Counted from the first letter of the stretch, positions 46,769 to 58,594 are shown. The stretch: 64,000 bases of DNA from Dryomyza anilis (GCA_951804985.1 OX638130.1:33270554-33334553), one strand, 5' to 3'. Notes: generated from the sequence alone by a model not told the origin. Numbers and translations are program-made.

Positions 46769-46954
46769 ATATGTTGAACGATGGCAATTGATAGCGTAGG
46801 TAGAAAATGCTGCGCAACGTTGACAACTTCGTCTGTCGATAACTAAACGAATGTCTAAGAACTAATCGAATGAATGTTGCAAGTTTAACTATACCAAAAT
46901 AAGTGTAGGGCAGAATAATTTGTTACTGACCATGTACTTTATAAAATAACAAAA

Positions 46955-47340
46955 AAAAATTGAAATATAAAAAAAAACAAATTTTTCATACAAAATTTTC
47001 AACATTCTACAAGATTTTTATACATAACTTCTGAACCCGTGATTTTACCACTCTAGTTCAAATCTTAAATAATAGATTAAAAAGTCAAACTTCAATATAG
47101 ATATTGTAAGCTATAGTGAACCAAAATAAAACAAAAAGGTGGTCTCATTTTAAAGATATTAAAATTGCCAAAAAAAATAGCTTACAATTTCTATATTGAA
47201 GTTTGACTTTTTAATCTATTATTTAAGATTTGAACTAGAGTGGTAAAATCACGGGTTCAGAAGTTATGTATAAAACTCTTGTAGAATGTTGAAAATTTTG
47301 TATGAAAAATTTGTTTTTTTTTTTTTTATATTTCAATTTT
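46955..47340. repeat. large inverted repeat (foldback), arms about 160 bases
   Basis: Arms 46955-47114 and 47178-47340 are near-perfect reverse complements (for example ACTCTAGTTCAAATCTTAAA and its inverse), with a 63-base spacer. The outer ends are A/T runs. It may be a foldback MITE. Its closeness to the Polinton genes also allows a link to that element, which I cannot show. Confidence 0.85.
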
Positions 47341-47595
47341 TACATGTGGTTGCTATTATTATGACAAGGAATGCAAAGACATAGATAAACTAATAAAATT
47401 ATATTATAGAATAAAATATACAAAATAATTGTTTATTACATATTATTAATAATGTTTTTTTGTTATATATTCAATGAATTTGTAAAATTTTAAATAATAG
47501 AAATAAAAAGACAAATTTATAAATTATTTTCATTAAATTGTTTTATTTATTTTTTATTACAGGAAACTTAAAAATACTTTTAAAATAATGCACAG

Positions 47596-48018
47596 TTAAA
47601 ATATCGTTAATATATAAGTGATATATATTTCAAAATAATTAATAAACTTATTAAAAGATATATTTTTACTTCTTAAATATATAAATATACAGCAATAAAC
47701 ACCGCATAATATTGAAATTTCACTTTGTAATCGGAAATTGCTTTTAATAAATGTGGATGCATTTGTTTGAATACAATTTACAAATGGTTTAATAGGAGAA
47801 CTCCCTGCAGAACAAAAATAGTCAGGCGGCCCATTTCGAGGAATATATATTACAATCCAATGTGATCCTGGTTTAAATGATGAATCCATATTCATAATAT
47901 AAAATGTTGGCTTTTTTATTCGATTTCTAGGTAGCTGATTTGATGCAAAAACCCCTTTAACATTTTTCTTGGTTACTAAATTTCTATATACAATATTTTC
48001 TATATTACTTATATTCAT
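47596..48018 (-). pseudogene. Polinton/Maverick adenain-like cysteine protease (PRO)
   Basis: ATG at 48016-48018, about 140 codons. It reads VFASNQLPRN, PTFYIMNMDSSFKPGSHWIV (catalytic His in HW), YIPRNGPPDYFCSAGSSP, where the usual Asp/Asn after YF is Cys, and SEISILCGVYCCIFIYLRSK (catalytic Cys in CG-YC). This is the layout of the adenovirus-type maturation protease carried by Polintons, which would process capsid proteins. The frame is open, but the altered residue and the broken neighbours argue for a relic. It is on the same strand as the capsid gene at 49127-50085. Confidence 0.75.
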
Positions 48019-48290
48019 AGTGATTGTAATACAGTACGATTTTTATCAATTTCCAAAACACTATCAAACTCAAAATATGCTTAACAAGTAATTGGTTCAG
48101 AAAGTGCTTCACTGAAACGACCTTCAATTCGTACTGTTTATTCGTACTGATTTATTAAGTTTCCGCAGTGTGAGTTATTGTTATGATCTGGTGTTAAATC
48201 AAATGCAAGTAAGAAATATCCGTTATCAAATAATTTTTTAGTTATTTGATGTCCCTTATCAAAGTAATAAAGGGTTTTTTTATAAGAGTG

Positions 48291-49150
48291 TTACAAAAGT
48301 TTTTTTTAAATAAAACAAAAACGGTGAAATGAAATACTTTATTCCTGCAAAAGTACGATCGACGCCATTATGTATGGAACTCGATTTCTTTTGCATGGCC
48401 ACCACGGGCACGCTTGCAGAAGTCCAGACGCTGAACCCAATTTTCGACGGTTTTCAAGCATAAATCGGCCGATACTGCTGCAATTTCACGTTCGATATTC
48501 GTACGAAGTTCATCAATCGTCGCTGGCTTGTTGGCATAGACCATAGACTTGACGTAGCTCCACAGGAAATAGTCTAACGACGTCAAATCGCACCGAGGCG
48601 GCCAATCGACTGGACCATTTCGTGAGTAACACGTTCTCCAAACTTCGTTTCCAATAATTCGCTGAGTGGCTTGTGGCGCCGTCCTGTTGGAACCACATGG
48701 CCTCCAAGTCAATATCATCCAATTGGGGCCAAAAATATTCGGTTATCATTGAACGGTAGCGATTCCCATCCACAGTAACGTGCCGGTCTTGATCATCACG
48801 GAAGAAGTACGGCCCAATGACGCCGCCGGCCCATAAACCGCACCAAACCGTAATTTTTTCAGGATGCAATTATGACTCATGGAGTACGTGTGGATTACTG
48901 TCTGACCAATAACGCATATTTTGTTTATTGACGAAGCCATTCAGCCAGAAATGAGCCTCATCGCTGAAGATAATTCTTCGTTGAAAATCCAAATCATTTT
49001 CAAGTTGTTGCTTAGCCCAATTCACGAACATACGAAGCTTCTTGCAATCATGAAATGGCAAACCTTACTGAAAAGAAATGTCAAAAGAGCGGCAAGAAAT
49101 ATGGCGTCGTTTACTGTCCTGTCGCTCTACTTTTGTAGCGTCTCTGTTGA
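48291..49150 (-). mobile_element. mariner/Tc1-type transposon fragment (transposase C-terminal half)
   Basis: Minus frames read LDFQRRIIFSDEAHFWLNGF (first catalytic Asp), HPEKITVWCGLWAGGVIGPY, EAMWFQQDGATSHSA (second Asp), then after a frameshift near 48690 WPPRCDLTSLDYFLWSYVKS (third acidic residue, Asp) and the tail up to the stop near 48368. The 5' half and one terminus are missing. GTTACAAAAGTTTTTTTTAA near 48290 is the likely 3' inverted terminus. It lies between the Polinton protease and capsid genes and cuts the end of the capsid gene. Confidence 0.8.
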
Positions 49151-50085
49151 ACCCTTCATATGCCAGTACCTAATGCATAAGGTTTGATATCCCCTTGTAC
49201 TTATACGTCCATGTTTATAATCAAATTCAATCGGCTGTGCTGGTACTTGTACTCCATTTACAACTAAATTAAATTTTTGTAAATTGAAATGGCTAAAATT
49301 ATACGGATTTTTTGAATGATCGTCAGTATATGCTTTATTAGTTACCGTACCAAATATTAAGAAATTTGGAAGTTGTCCAATTATAACATTATCTAACAGT
49401 AATGAAAGATTGCCGGGGTGAATAGTGAATGTCTTGATTTCAACTTTTTTATATGGATAAATAGCATTTCTACTTTGTAAAACATTATGATGTGCCATTA
49501 AAATATTACTATTAAAGGTAAGATGGTTAATGTATAAGTTAGCTTTATGAATTTTAATAGATGACTCTCCAGATTTTGAATCTTCTAGTATATAAAAAGA
49601 AGGTTTCTCCATATTAAGGGTTACTTTAAGATCCACATTATTAAGAAGATATTTAGTTTGATTAAATATATCTGCATGTAGTTTTCCAATCAAACTCCAT
49701 TTTTAAATGTTTTTTCGTCTAGCTAAACCTGGAATTTCATTCTCAACTATTGAATTAATTTTATTTATATCTAATGACCATTCGCATGATTCAAGATGTG
49801 TAGATTTAGCATCACTTCCATACTTTAATAATGTTTCAATATAAGATCTATAGTGATAATTATTATCAGATTGAGATACATTTCTATTATTTAAATGAAC
49901 ACTACAGCTCCGAAATAATGAATGAAGTAAATTATTTATGACTTCTCCACTTCCATTAATTTCTACAATTAATCGTAAATAAACACTACTTATATCACGA
50001 TATGCTTCCCCATTTCCGAGTGAAAGAAGTTCTATTGCAGTAGAGTTGTCGATTGTTGCTATTGGACTATAGATACATCCTCTGT
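49127..50085 (-). pseudogene. Polinton/Maverick major capsid protein (double jelly-roll type)
   Basis: The upstream part (about 50085-49720) reads LLHSLFRSCSVHLNNRNVSQ, then YRSYIETLLKYGSDAKSTHL. After a frameshift the frame at 49693-49127 reads IGKLHADIFNQTKYLLNNVD, KVEIKTFTIHPGNLSLLLDN, VIIGQLPNFLIFGTVTNKAY, NPYNFSHFNLQKFNLVVNGV. This matches the Polinton capsid protein family (PY). The C-terminus is cut by the mariner fragment near 49190, the N-terminus is incomplete, and it lies head to head with the polymerase gene. Assignment comes from memory of the family pattern, not a search. Confidence 0.7.
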
Positions 50086-50099
50086 TTTAATAAGTAGTT

Positions 50100-53000
50100 T
50101 GTACGGGAGGTAACTCAAAACAGATCTAATTCACTTTGATACTGAATTTCGAATCATTCGCAGGATGTATGCCAGATCCTTTAAATTCCTTCGCCAATAC
50201 AGTACAGGAACATGTACCTTGTGCTTTTTCATGGTATATGAAAAGAGCATATGATGACAAGTTTGATGAAATGAAAACATATATAGGTAAACATAAACTG
50301 AGAATAATCAAATGTTAACTATACATTTTTACTGTTTATTCATTTTGGAAGTGATTGCTCCAAAGTTAATAGAGACGCTACTAACTAAAATCAAACAAAT
50401 GTATTGAATACAATTGCGAATATTCGTCCCATCGAGATGACGGAGATGGATAAGAAATCGTTTATAGAATGTAAGATATGTATAATATGTAAAAATAGTT
50501 GACACAATAATATTAGTTCAAAAGTAAGACATCATTGTCATTATACTTAAAAATATTTAGGTGCTGCTCATATAGATTGTAATTTTAAAACAAAAACAAC
50601 TAATTATTTTCCTGTATTTACTCATAACTTATCCAAATATGACTAACATTTATTTTTAAGAAATTTAAATGATATTGAAGGTGATATTGATATCATTCCT
50701 CTAAATGAAAAGGTTTTTATATAGATTTCTACCAAGTAGCTTGGACAATTTATTAAAGACATTGAATGAAGATTCAATATATATAACAAAAAAATATTTT
50801 CAAATAATTCACATAGATTATTATTTCGAAAAGGTGAGTTTCCGTATAATTATTTGGATAGTTTTCGGAAATTGAATGAGTCTGCATTACCCCCAAGTGA
50901 TAAATTCTTTAATACACTAAATAATGAGAAATGTACGGAGGAAGATTATATGTTTGCACAACAAGTTTGGAATAAATTTTCATGTCAAAGTTTAAAAGAT
51001 TATTTAATAATCTATTTAAATTGTGACGGTGTACTATTAGCAGATATTTTCGAAAATTTTAGGAAAATTTGCACTAAAATTTATGAAAAAGATCCATGTC
51101 ATTATTTTACTGCACCTGGTTTATCCTATTAACAGATATAGATAAATATACATTTATACAGGATGGCATTCGAGGAGGTCTAACTCAATGTTAGACATGT
51201 TAAGGCCAATAATAAATGTATGCATGAATTTAATCCTAGAGAGAAATCAATATATTTAATGTATTTCGATGCAAATAATTAATATGGTTATGCAATGTCA
51301 CAACCATTACCATATAAAAAATATAAATTTTTAGATGAAAAATATATTAAAACATTCACTCCAGAAAAAATGAAATCATTATCAATGAGGATTAATTTTC
51401 GAAGTAGACTTAAGTTATCCTGGGAATATACATTAGGGTGTCCCGTTCTTATATGGAGAGTTTTTATTTTTCGAATATCTTCTCACAATAGGTGTCAAAA
51501 TTTACGTATGGATGAGTAGATTCATTATATATAACTAGTTATTAAATCCAATACTACTTTTAGACCTCTACCGAAGCTGAAAGGTTATTTTTATATACGT
51601 AGCATATGATGCAGTTGTTATTATTTATACGTTTTGTTTATTTAAAATATACATTAAAATAAAGAATTATGTATTCACAAGGTATTAGTTCAAACTAGTT
51701 AAAATAGTTAATTAATGAAAAATAAAGATAATTAAAACAATTAAAAACCAAAAAAATATATTTACATCAAAAACCACAATCAGATATAACTATTTTTTTT
51801 TTTTATTTAAATGAAAATATTAATAACGATTATTTTAGAAAATTTACTCTTGTAGTTAAAAGAAGGCATCTGAGTTCTTGATGATAAAGTGTCCTTTTTT
51901 TTTTCATTGCATTTAAAATGCGTTCTTGTATATGTTTTCTAAAATCGTAGTTCGTTAACAAGAACTTTTCTATCTTTGACATTTGCCTAATAATCGTTAT
52001 ATCCATCCAATTATATATCCAATTATACAAGGTAGAAGTATTAGAATTCTTGTTCTTCGTAGGCGTCCCGTGCTTCTGTCAAACGTGAATGGGATACAAA
52101 AATCTTGTGAGAGGCGTTCTGGGATACTTCTACCTTGTTATTGTATCATGGTAATTTCAAAGAATTTAGTTTTCTTGAAAAATGTAGTTGAAAACAATAA
52201 CATACATTGCGTTTGAACAAAAAATTATTTTTTACTGCGATCAGTTTTGTAGTTGCAGATTTGTCGGAATGATATCTTTGTCAGAGTTCCAACGCCGAAA
52301 ATAAGTTTTTAAAAATCTTGAAAATAATCCTCTTGAAATAAACTCTGAAATGCAATTCACAAAAACGAATATATATATAAAACAATAAAGAAGTACGAAA
52401 TCGTATAAAATAAACCGCCGTTCTGAAAAAATTGCTTTGCAGAGTAGCCAAACATGGCTTAATTGAATGCAGACATTGTAAAGAATTGTGAAAAAAGTGT
52501 AGTCAAAAATGCGCAAATCAAAAAAAAAGATCGAAAATATAAATGTCGAATGAAAATGTTGAATTTTAATTTTATTAAAAATATCGGGGAGAAGTTGGTA
52601 TTACTGATTCAATATATCATGCGTGTATTTTCGAATATAATGCTATACTATACGCATAAATGCAAAAATTCAAAATTAATATAGATGGTGCTTTATTCAA
52701 CCTTTGAGAGCCAGTAGAGGTCTAAAAGTAGGCTTTGAAAATTACAAAAATATTTTTTTCGTATTCAGTAATTCAATATGCACCTTTTAATAGGTATTGT
52801 ACTAAAAAATTCGGTAAAAAATAATTTCGGGACACCCTAATATACATGATATGCATAATAATTTCCCATTTTGTCCAGAAAGTAAAGTATCAATTGCTTC
52901 TTCTAAATCTACAGTACTAAAATAAATAGCAGATTTAACTCATAAGACTCAATATAAAATCTATTATATGATGCTACAAGAATGTCTGAAACAGGGTCTA

Positions 53001-53760
53001 ATTTTATTAAAAGTTCACAGAGTATTAGAGTTTCAACAAAGCTGTTGGTTTAAAAAATATATCGATCTGAATACTGATCAAAAGCTAAAAATGAATTTGA
53101 AAAACAAATTATAAACTTATGAATAACGCAGTATATGGGAAGACTATGGAAAATGTTGAAAAAAGAATGTCAAAATTTCATGTAACTGGGAGAATTTAGG
53201 AAAAGTAAAAGGAGCAAGAGCTTTAATAGCAAGCTTTTCATAGCCAAACCATTATAGATGAAAATATGGTGATAATTGAATCCAAACAGCTCAGAGTAAA
53301 GCTAAATAAACCTATATATACAGGGTTTTGTGTATTAGATCTATCAAAATTAAAAATGTATGATTTTTATTATAACTAGTTGAAAAACAAATTTAATTGT
53401 AATATTCGTTTAGTATATACGGATACAGACTCGCTTGTAATTGAAGTTAATACTATTGATTTCTATAAAGACAGTTATGAAGATGTTGAAACAACTGATC
53501 CATCAAATTATATTTTTGACACTTCTAGTTATGAGTATTCTAATATATGTGGATGAAAGACGAAAATAATGGTAAAATAATGAAAGAAATAATATGTCTT
53601 AAACCTAAGACATACTTTTTTATTATTGAAGATGGTACACCAATATCAAAAGCAACAGGTGTGAAAAAATCAGTTAGTAAAACATTTGCTATTCATGATT
53701 ATAAAACATGTCTTTACAAAAAAACAAAAAAAGAAACCACAGACAAAATATTTTTTTTCA
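50100..53760 (+). pseudogene. Polinton/Maverick protein-primed family B DNA polymerase, decayed
   Basis: Reading across frames in order: exonuclease motif I region LILNFESFAG (Asn where DxE is expected), VQEHVPCAFSWYMKRAYDD, a Cys/His region ending HCHYT-KYLGAAHIDCNF, IPLNEK, YLDSFRKLNESALPPSD, YFTAPGLSY, motif A MYFDANN-YGYAMSQPLPY (a stop replaces Leu), motif B LMNNAVYGKTMENVEKRM, and motif C LVYTDTDSLVIEV. It ends MKEIICLKPKTYF and ATGVKKSVSKTFAIHDYKTC. A hAT-like element at 51434-52839 splits it. The enzyme would replicate the element from protein-primed ends. Many stops make this copy dead. Confidence 0.85.
51434..52839. mobile_element. hAT-type non-autonomous element inside the polymerase gene
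   Basis: The termini TAGGGTGTCCCG and CGGGACACCCTA are exact inverted repeats of 12 bases. The 8-base flanks ATATACAT (51426-51433 and 52840-52847) are identical, and cutting at them rejoins the polymerase frame (LSYPGNI-H-DMHNNFPFCPESK). The 1406-base interior has no transposase and no long frame. Confidence 0.85.
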
Positions 53761-53879
53761 AATTTCGCAGGTTTTTTATTACTTGTAGTTTGTACACATC
53801 CCAAAGTAACGCGAAATTATTTCTTGGCATCGTGAATTTAGCACAGTTTATTGGTTGCCTCCTGAAAAATAAAAATTAA

Positions 53880-54466
53880 CAAAAATTCAACGCTCAACAA
53901 AAAATTGTGTTGTATTCGTTGTTGTTCATTTTTTTTTCGTGTTATCCACTTTTCGTAGATAGATTTAAGAAAACTGAAAGTTATTAAATGCAATAATTGA
54001 AGAAAAACAATCTTATCAGCATTTTAAACGAAAAAGAATTTGACCGCATTTTTTTAAAGTAACGTTGAAAACAAAAATTCTAAAAAGTTTTTTTACCACA
54101 AAATCTAGCACGTCAATATAAGTGAAAGACTTGTCTGTGTACATAGCCAAAAAGCATTTGTAATGTAGCAAACATTTTTTTATCGATAATCAAATATTAT
54201 AACAATTTTGATTTTCAAACCTTTAACATACGTTTGATGTTTAGGTAAACCTGAGCAAGGCTCAGAGAAACAAGAATTACATACAAATTGAAAAGGTTGA
54301 AGAAATTTGATGATTTCAAGAAACAAAGAGCATCTGCCTAGAAGGAGGGACGAAAGATAAAAAAATGTAGGGAGAGTGCGAAAAGAATCCGTGATATTGC
54401 GCCGCTCCACCAAATTCAAGTGATTGATGGGGCAATCTTCATTATTAACACATCAAAACAAAATTA
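53880..54466. other. AT-rich DNA downstream of the Polinton polymerase
   Basis: No Polinton integrase, ATPase or terminal repeat was recognised. The reading frames of up to 79 codons here match nothing I know. Confidence 0.45.
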
Positions 54467-54580
54467 TACCCTACACCTATGAAGTACAGAATATATTATG
54501 TTTGTGCAGATATTGTAACGCCCCTTAGAAGGCGTGGCCGGCATGGAAAAGTATATTGAGGACTTATATTCAATACAGTC
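54467..54580 (+). repeat. short mini-me-like fragment
   Basis: TATACCCTACACCTATGAAG, then GTAACGCCCCTTAGAAGGCG and GGCATGGAAAAGTATATTGA follow the order of the first 110 bases of the mini-me repeats but are more diverged. The core and GTCY run are absent. Confidence 0.45.
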
Positions 54581-54933
54581 TATCTACAAAAACACAGATT
54601 TTCAAGAGAGCGAAAAAACTGAATAAATCGCAAGCCATGAAAGTGGCGATCAATTTTTCTTCTACAATATTAAATGAAAATGGTCTTTAATTGATTCAAT
54701 TAAAAAAATTCAGCAATTCGCGTTATTCGTCGTGCTATGGTAGCTAGAGATTATTTCTATTCAAATGTGATCAATGTCTATGAAAAAACGAGCAGATAGA
54801 GCATATTGCACAATATTGTAGTGGAGATATATCAGAAAATATTCTTGGAATGAGCGATTTGTTAATTTTTAATATCCTGGTGTAGCCTGTACAAAATTCA
54901 CCGACTAATTCTTGTTCTACCATTCTATCTTTT

Positions 54934-54996
54934 CGGGTTAGATTACGGAATATTAAGACCTTTAACCATGGTCTTAATATTCCCTAATCTAACCCG
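54934..54996. repeat. strong hairpin, 26-27 base stem, 9-base loop
   Basis: CGGGTTAGATTACGGAATAT continues to AAGACC at 54960. After TTTAACCAT the sequence returns as the reverse complement to 54996, with one or two mismatches in the stem. No promoter or gene is adjacent. Confidence 0.85.
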
Positions 54997-55021
54997 ACGT
55001 TTTATAACGATTAAAATAAAA

Positions 55022-55706
55022 ACCAGTTGGGAAGGTTAGATCACATGGGAAATTTTAAAGTAGGTGTAATTATGATAGTTAGGATTATCAAAATTATAGT
55101 CGGTCGAAGCCGACTATAAATACCCTACACATATGTGTGGTTACCATTCAAAGTGGTATATAGGTCACCAGGGTATACGAATCCTGAAAATAACTACAAA
55201 CATTCAATCGCTGAAGAATTTCCATTCATTTGATACCCATATTTACAAATGGGTAGGTGTACCGAATTTCGATTTTTTTTTTTGTGAACCACAAGTCTTT
55301 TCGCCGGAAAACATTATTATCACGTACTTGAGCATGATGTCAATATATATTTGACCAAAAAAGTTTACCTAAGCACGTATACATAAAAATTGATCTTTAT
55401 ATGTACATTTGAACATAAGTGGTCGGATCATAGGTCACAATGAACCGATCTCGCCAATTTTTTCGCAAATACAGCGTAGGTATATTAGTAATCCAAGTTA
55501 TAAGTTTCATTTATCTAGCTCTTCAATTTTAAAAGTAGTAGGGATTTCAACAGACAGACAGACGGACAGACGGACATCGCTAAATCGACTCAGGAGGTCA
55601 TGCTGATCAAGAATATATATACTTTTCCATACCGGAGATGCTTCCTTCTGGGTATTACAAACGGCGTACCAAACTGAATATACCCTTTCACTCTTAGTGT
55701 AGGGTA
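55022..55706 (-). mobile_element. mini-me-like dispersed repeat, copy 3
   Basis: Inverse of copy 2, full layout: common tail starting CCAGTTGGGAAGG, hairpin TAGTCGG...CCGACTA, CTACACATATGTGTGG, a shortened GTCY run (ACAGACAGACGGACAGACGG as read on the plus strand), core, TA tract and the GTGTAGGGTA end. Identity with copy 2 looks high throughout. Confidence 0.8.
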
Positions 55707-55789
55707 TAAAAACACTTAACTCTATATCGCTATTTTAAAATCATGAATGTTATCCTAAATATTTAAACTAATATTCTATTTCTGAGGAT

Positions 55790-58086
55790 ATCGGTGTATT
55801 AATCGAGTTTTAGCTAATACAGCTAGCTTGCACTTTCACAGCACGAATGCTGGAAAATATTTACCCACTAAAAATAGTTGGGCTCGTCAACCAAAGCATG
55901 CATTTTTTGACAGATTTATATTGTACTGTGGACAATTGTTTACAATTACACATTCGATTGAAGGGTGACGCAGCAACATAATTAGTTCTACTGTATGATA
56001 AAACAAAGTATCACGATGTCTACTACTTCTACGATTGTGGTTAAATTTAACATAATTAAGAAGTTCATGGGAATCCAGTCCACCTGTAATAAGTTGGTGT
56101 ATGTAAGCTATATCTACATTCTATCTTCGTAAGGAGGAAGATGTAGGTTATCTACCCAATTCAAATCCTTGAGAGCAAAACGTACAAAGTTTTTCTGTAT
56201 TCTTTCAATACTGTCAATATGTATTTTATAGAAAGGAGACCAAACTTGACATACTCCAATTGTGAACGAACTAGAGTGCAATATAGAGTGAAAGTTGTTA
56301 GGGGACTATTAAAATCTTTAGCACATCTCTTGATAAAACCAAGTTTTTTACATATATTTTCAATATGAAAATTAAACAATAAGTTAGAGTCAACAAACAC
56401 ACCAAGACCTTTCATAACGTGAACGCAACAAACATTTTTCTCTTTTAGAATATAATTGTATTCTTTATTTTTTCTTTTTCGATAAAATGACATGGTCTGA
56501 CACTTATCTGGATTAAGAATCATATGGTTCTTAAAACACCACGTTTCAAATGATTTTAAGTCGGACTGGAGTAGTAGGACGTTCGTTAGTTATCGCTTTA
56601 TATATTTTCATATCATCGGCAAAAATTAATAAATTTGAGTACTGTATTTTGTATATAACATCATTAATAGCCAGTATAAATAACAGTGGGCTGAGATGAC
56701 TACCTTAGGCTACTCCAGATGTTGCAATGAATGTTGAAGATAAACTATTTCTGATACGTATTTGATATGATCGGTCTGATAAATAAGATCCAGTCCAATT
56801 AACAAAGAATTTAGGAAATCCAAGAGCATTTAGTATGAATAAAATTAAATTGTGAGGAAGTTTGTCGAAAGTTTTTCTGAAATCTGTGTAAATACAATCC
56901 ACTTGTTTTCCAGATTCTATTGAGTTTATTGAAAATAATGTAAAGTTCAATAGGTTGGACACTGTGGATCTTCCAGTTACAAATCCATGCTGACGTGTGT
57001 CAATTACATGTCTACAATGATTTTTAATATGATCATACAAAATACGCTCAAACAGTTTCGGTATTGATGAAAGTTTGGCGATAGGCCTATAATTATTTAC
57101 GTCATTTCTACAGCCCTTTTTAAAAATTGGGCATATAAATGAATTTTTTCAAAATATAGGAACATTACTTTCATTGACTGATTTGTTAAATATTGAACAC
57201 AGTAGTTTACATAGCGATGAACCACATTTCTTTATAACTGTTGCTGGGATACCGTCTGGTCCAGAATTAAGATCATCATCGATAATCGAAATACATTGTA
57301 AAATTTCCTCTGGGGTAAATGAGATAGAAACTAATGAAGTTTTAGATGCAGATTGCATGTAGTCAAAATAGTTGACATCAGTGGCAAACGAATCCATAGA
57401 GAATGATTGTTTAAATAGACTTGAATCCGTCATTATTTTTAAAAGATGCTGGAAATCCGTCACTCTTTTTTTTAGTATTTATAAAGCCACAAAACTTTTT
57501 AGGATCTGATAATATCTTTAGCTTAATTTTTTCAATATAATCAGTATAGAGAAGAGACGATTTAGACTTGAATTCCAGAAACATTCTGTTATATGTTTCT
57601 AGGTCATTAGGGTGCTGACTATTGATATATTTATTCCATGCTCTATTCCTAGAATTACGTAACACCTTCAAATCCTTAGTGTACCATGGATACGTTGAGA
57701 TTTGTGTGAACTTAAGGCTGTATTTTACTGATAGTGCTATACAGCAAAATAGTTCATAGTAAAAATAGTTAATGGAAGCATAAAGATCGTTATTATCAAT
57801 TTAGACTGAAATTAAATCAATTTTCGCAGACAACAATTCATTTAAAATAGAAAAGTTGGCTTTTGCAAAATTAAATTCATAAGCCTTGTCAGCGGATTTA
57901 CTATTAATAATATTTGTGCGATCAGATTGATAAATTATGGTTAGAGGTGGATGATATGCATCAATTCCCAATAGAACATGAGCAGATTTTGAAACAACAG
58001 CATTGTTACTATCTGTAGTAAAAACCAAGTCAAGTTGTCTTTCAAGACAGTTATTAATACAACTTATTTGTTGTAAGTCAGATGCT
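55790..58086 (-). pseudogene. LINE ORF2 (endonuclease end, RT, thumb), decayed
   Basis: Minus-strand order: the end of the endonuclease domain (SAHVLLGIDAYHPPL, 57950-58028), a linker (RNRAWNKYINSQHPNDLETY, 57411-57671), the RT start SGPDGIPATVIKKCGSSLCK (57149-57463), RQHGFVTGRSTVSNLLNFTL and CIYTDFRKTFDKLPHNLILF (catalytic Asp, 56705-57040). Then LNPDKCQTMSF and VMKGLGVFVDSNLLFNFHIE (56161-56523) and a thumb-like part (FALKDLNWVDNLHLPPYEDR, 56100-56190). The Y/FADD motif lies in a broken stretch near 56620 (KFINFCRRYEN-like, so not intact). Jockey/CR1-like group. The SINE at 58087 truncates its 5' side. Confidence 0.8.
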
Positions 58087-58376
58087 ACAATAATAATAAT
58101 AGTTTGGCGCTACAGTCCTGTATAGAACTTAGGTCGAGCTCTCTCACCATTTGAGTTGTGCGTGTTATATTTGTACTCAAATTGGTGGGACCTACAGTTT
58201 ACTGCCGGTGAGAGCTTTTCATAGACAATGTTTTAGCGTGGTAGCGCGGTATAGTGGTAGCGCGGTATAGAAAAATGTTTCTATGAAAAGATGTTGTTAG
58301 CCCCAGTCCAGGCTTGAACCGGGGACCTTTCGGCTCTCAGTCCAACGCACTTACCACTGAGCTACCGCGGCTACGA
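58087..58376 (-). mobile_element. tRNA-derived SINE, copy b (minus)
   Basis: The minus strand starts TCGTAGCCGCGGTAGCTCAG (A box in TAGCTCAGTGG), has the B box GGTTCAAGCCTGGA, the same body as the SINE at 27516 and a tail of ATT repeats at 58087-58101. A 16-base block (GTGGTAGCGCGGTATA) is duplicated near 58238-58268. I see no clear target duplication. Confidence 0.8.
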
Positions 58377-58594
58377 GAAATAAGTGAATGAAATATTTGT
58401 CAAAAATACAAAACATATTTGGTATGCCAGTCAATATGTATAAAGAAAATTGGCAAAGATCAACATTTTTTAAAATGCAATTGTCCACATGTGTAACTTA
58501 AATAATATTTTTCATTTTTGTTTCCAAATTCATTGATCAAATTGATTTAATTAGTATTTTTTTGTTATATTAATTTCTTATCTAATTAATTTAG

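Noticed and set aside
51830..52684. Frames of 60-90 codons inside the hAT-like insertion
   Set aside because: None shows a hAT transposase or any other motif, and composition matches non-coding AT-rich DNA.
54180..54419. 79-codon minus frame downstream of the Polinton polymerase
   Set aside because: No similarity to Polinton genes or any family I know, and no supporting start or context.
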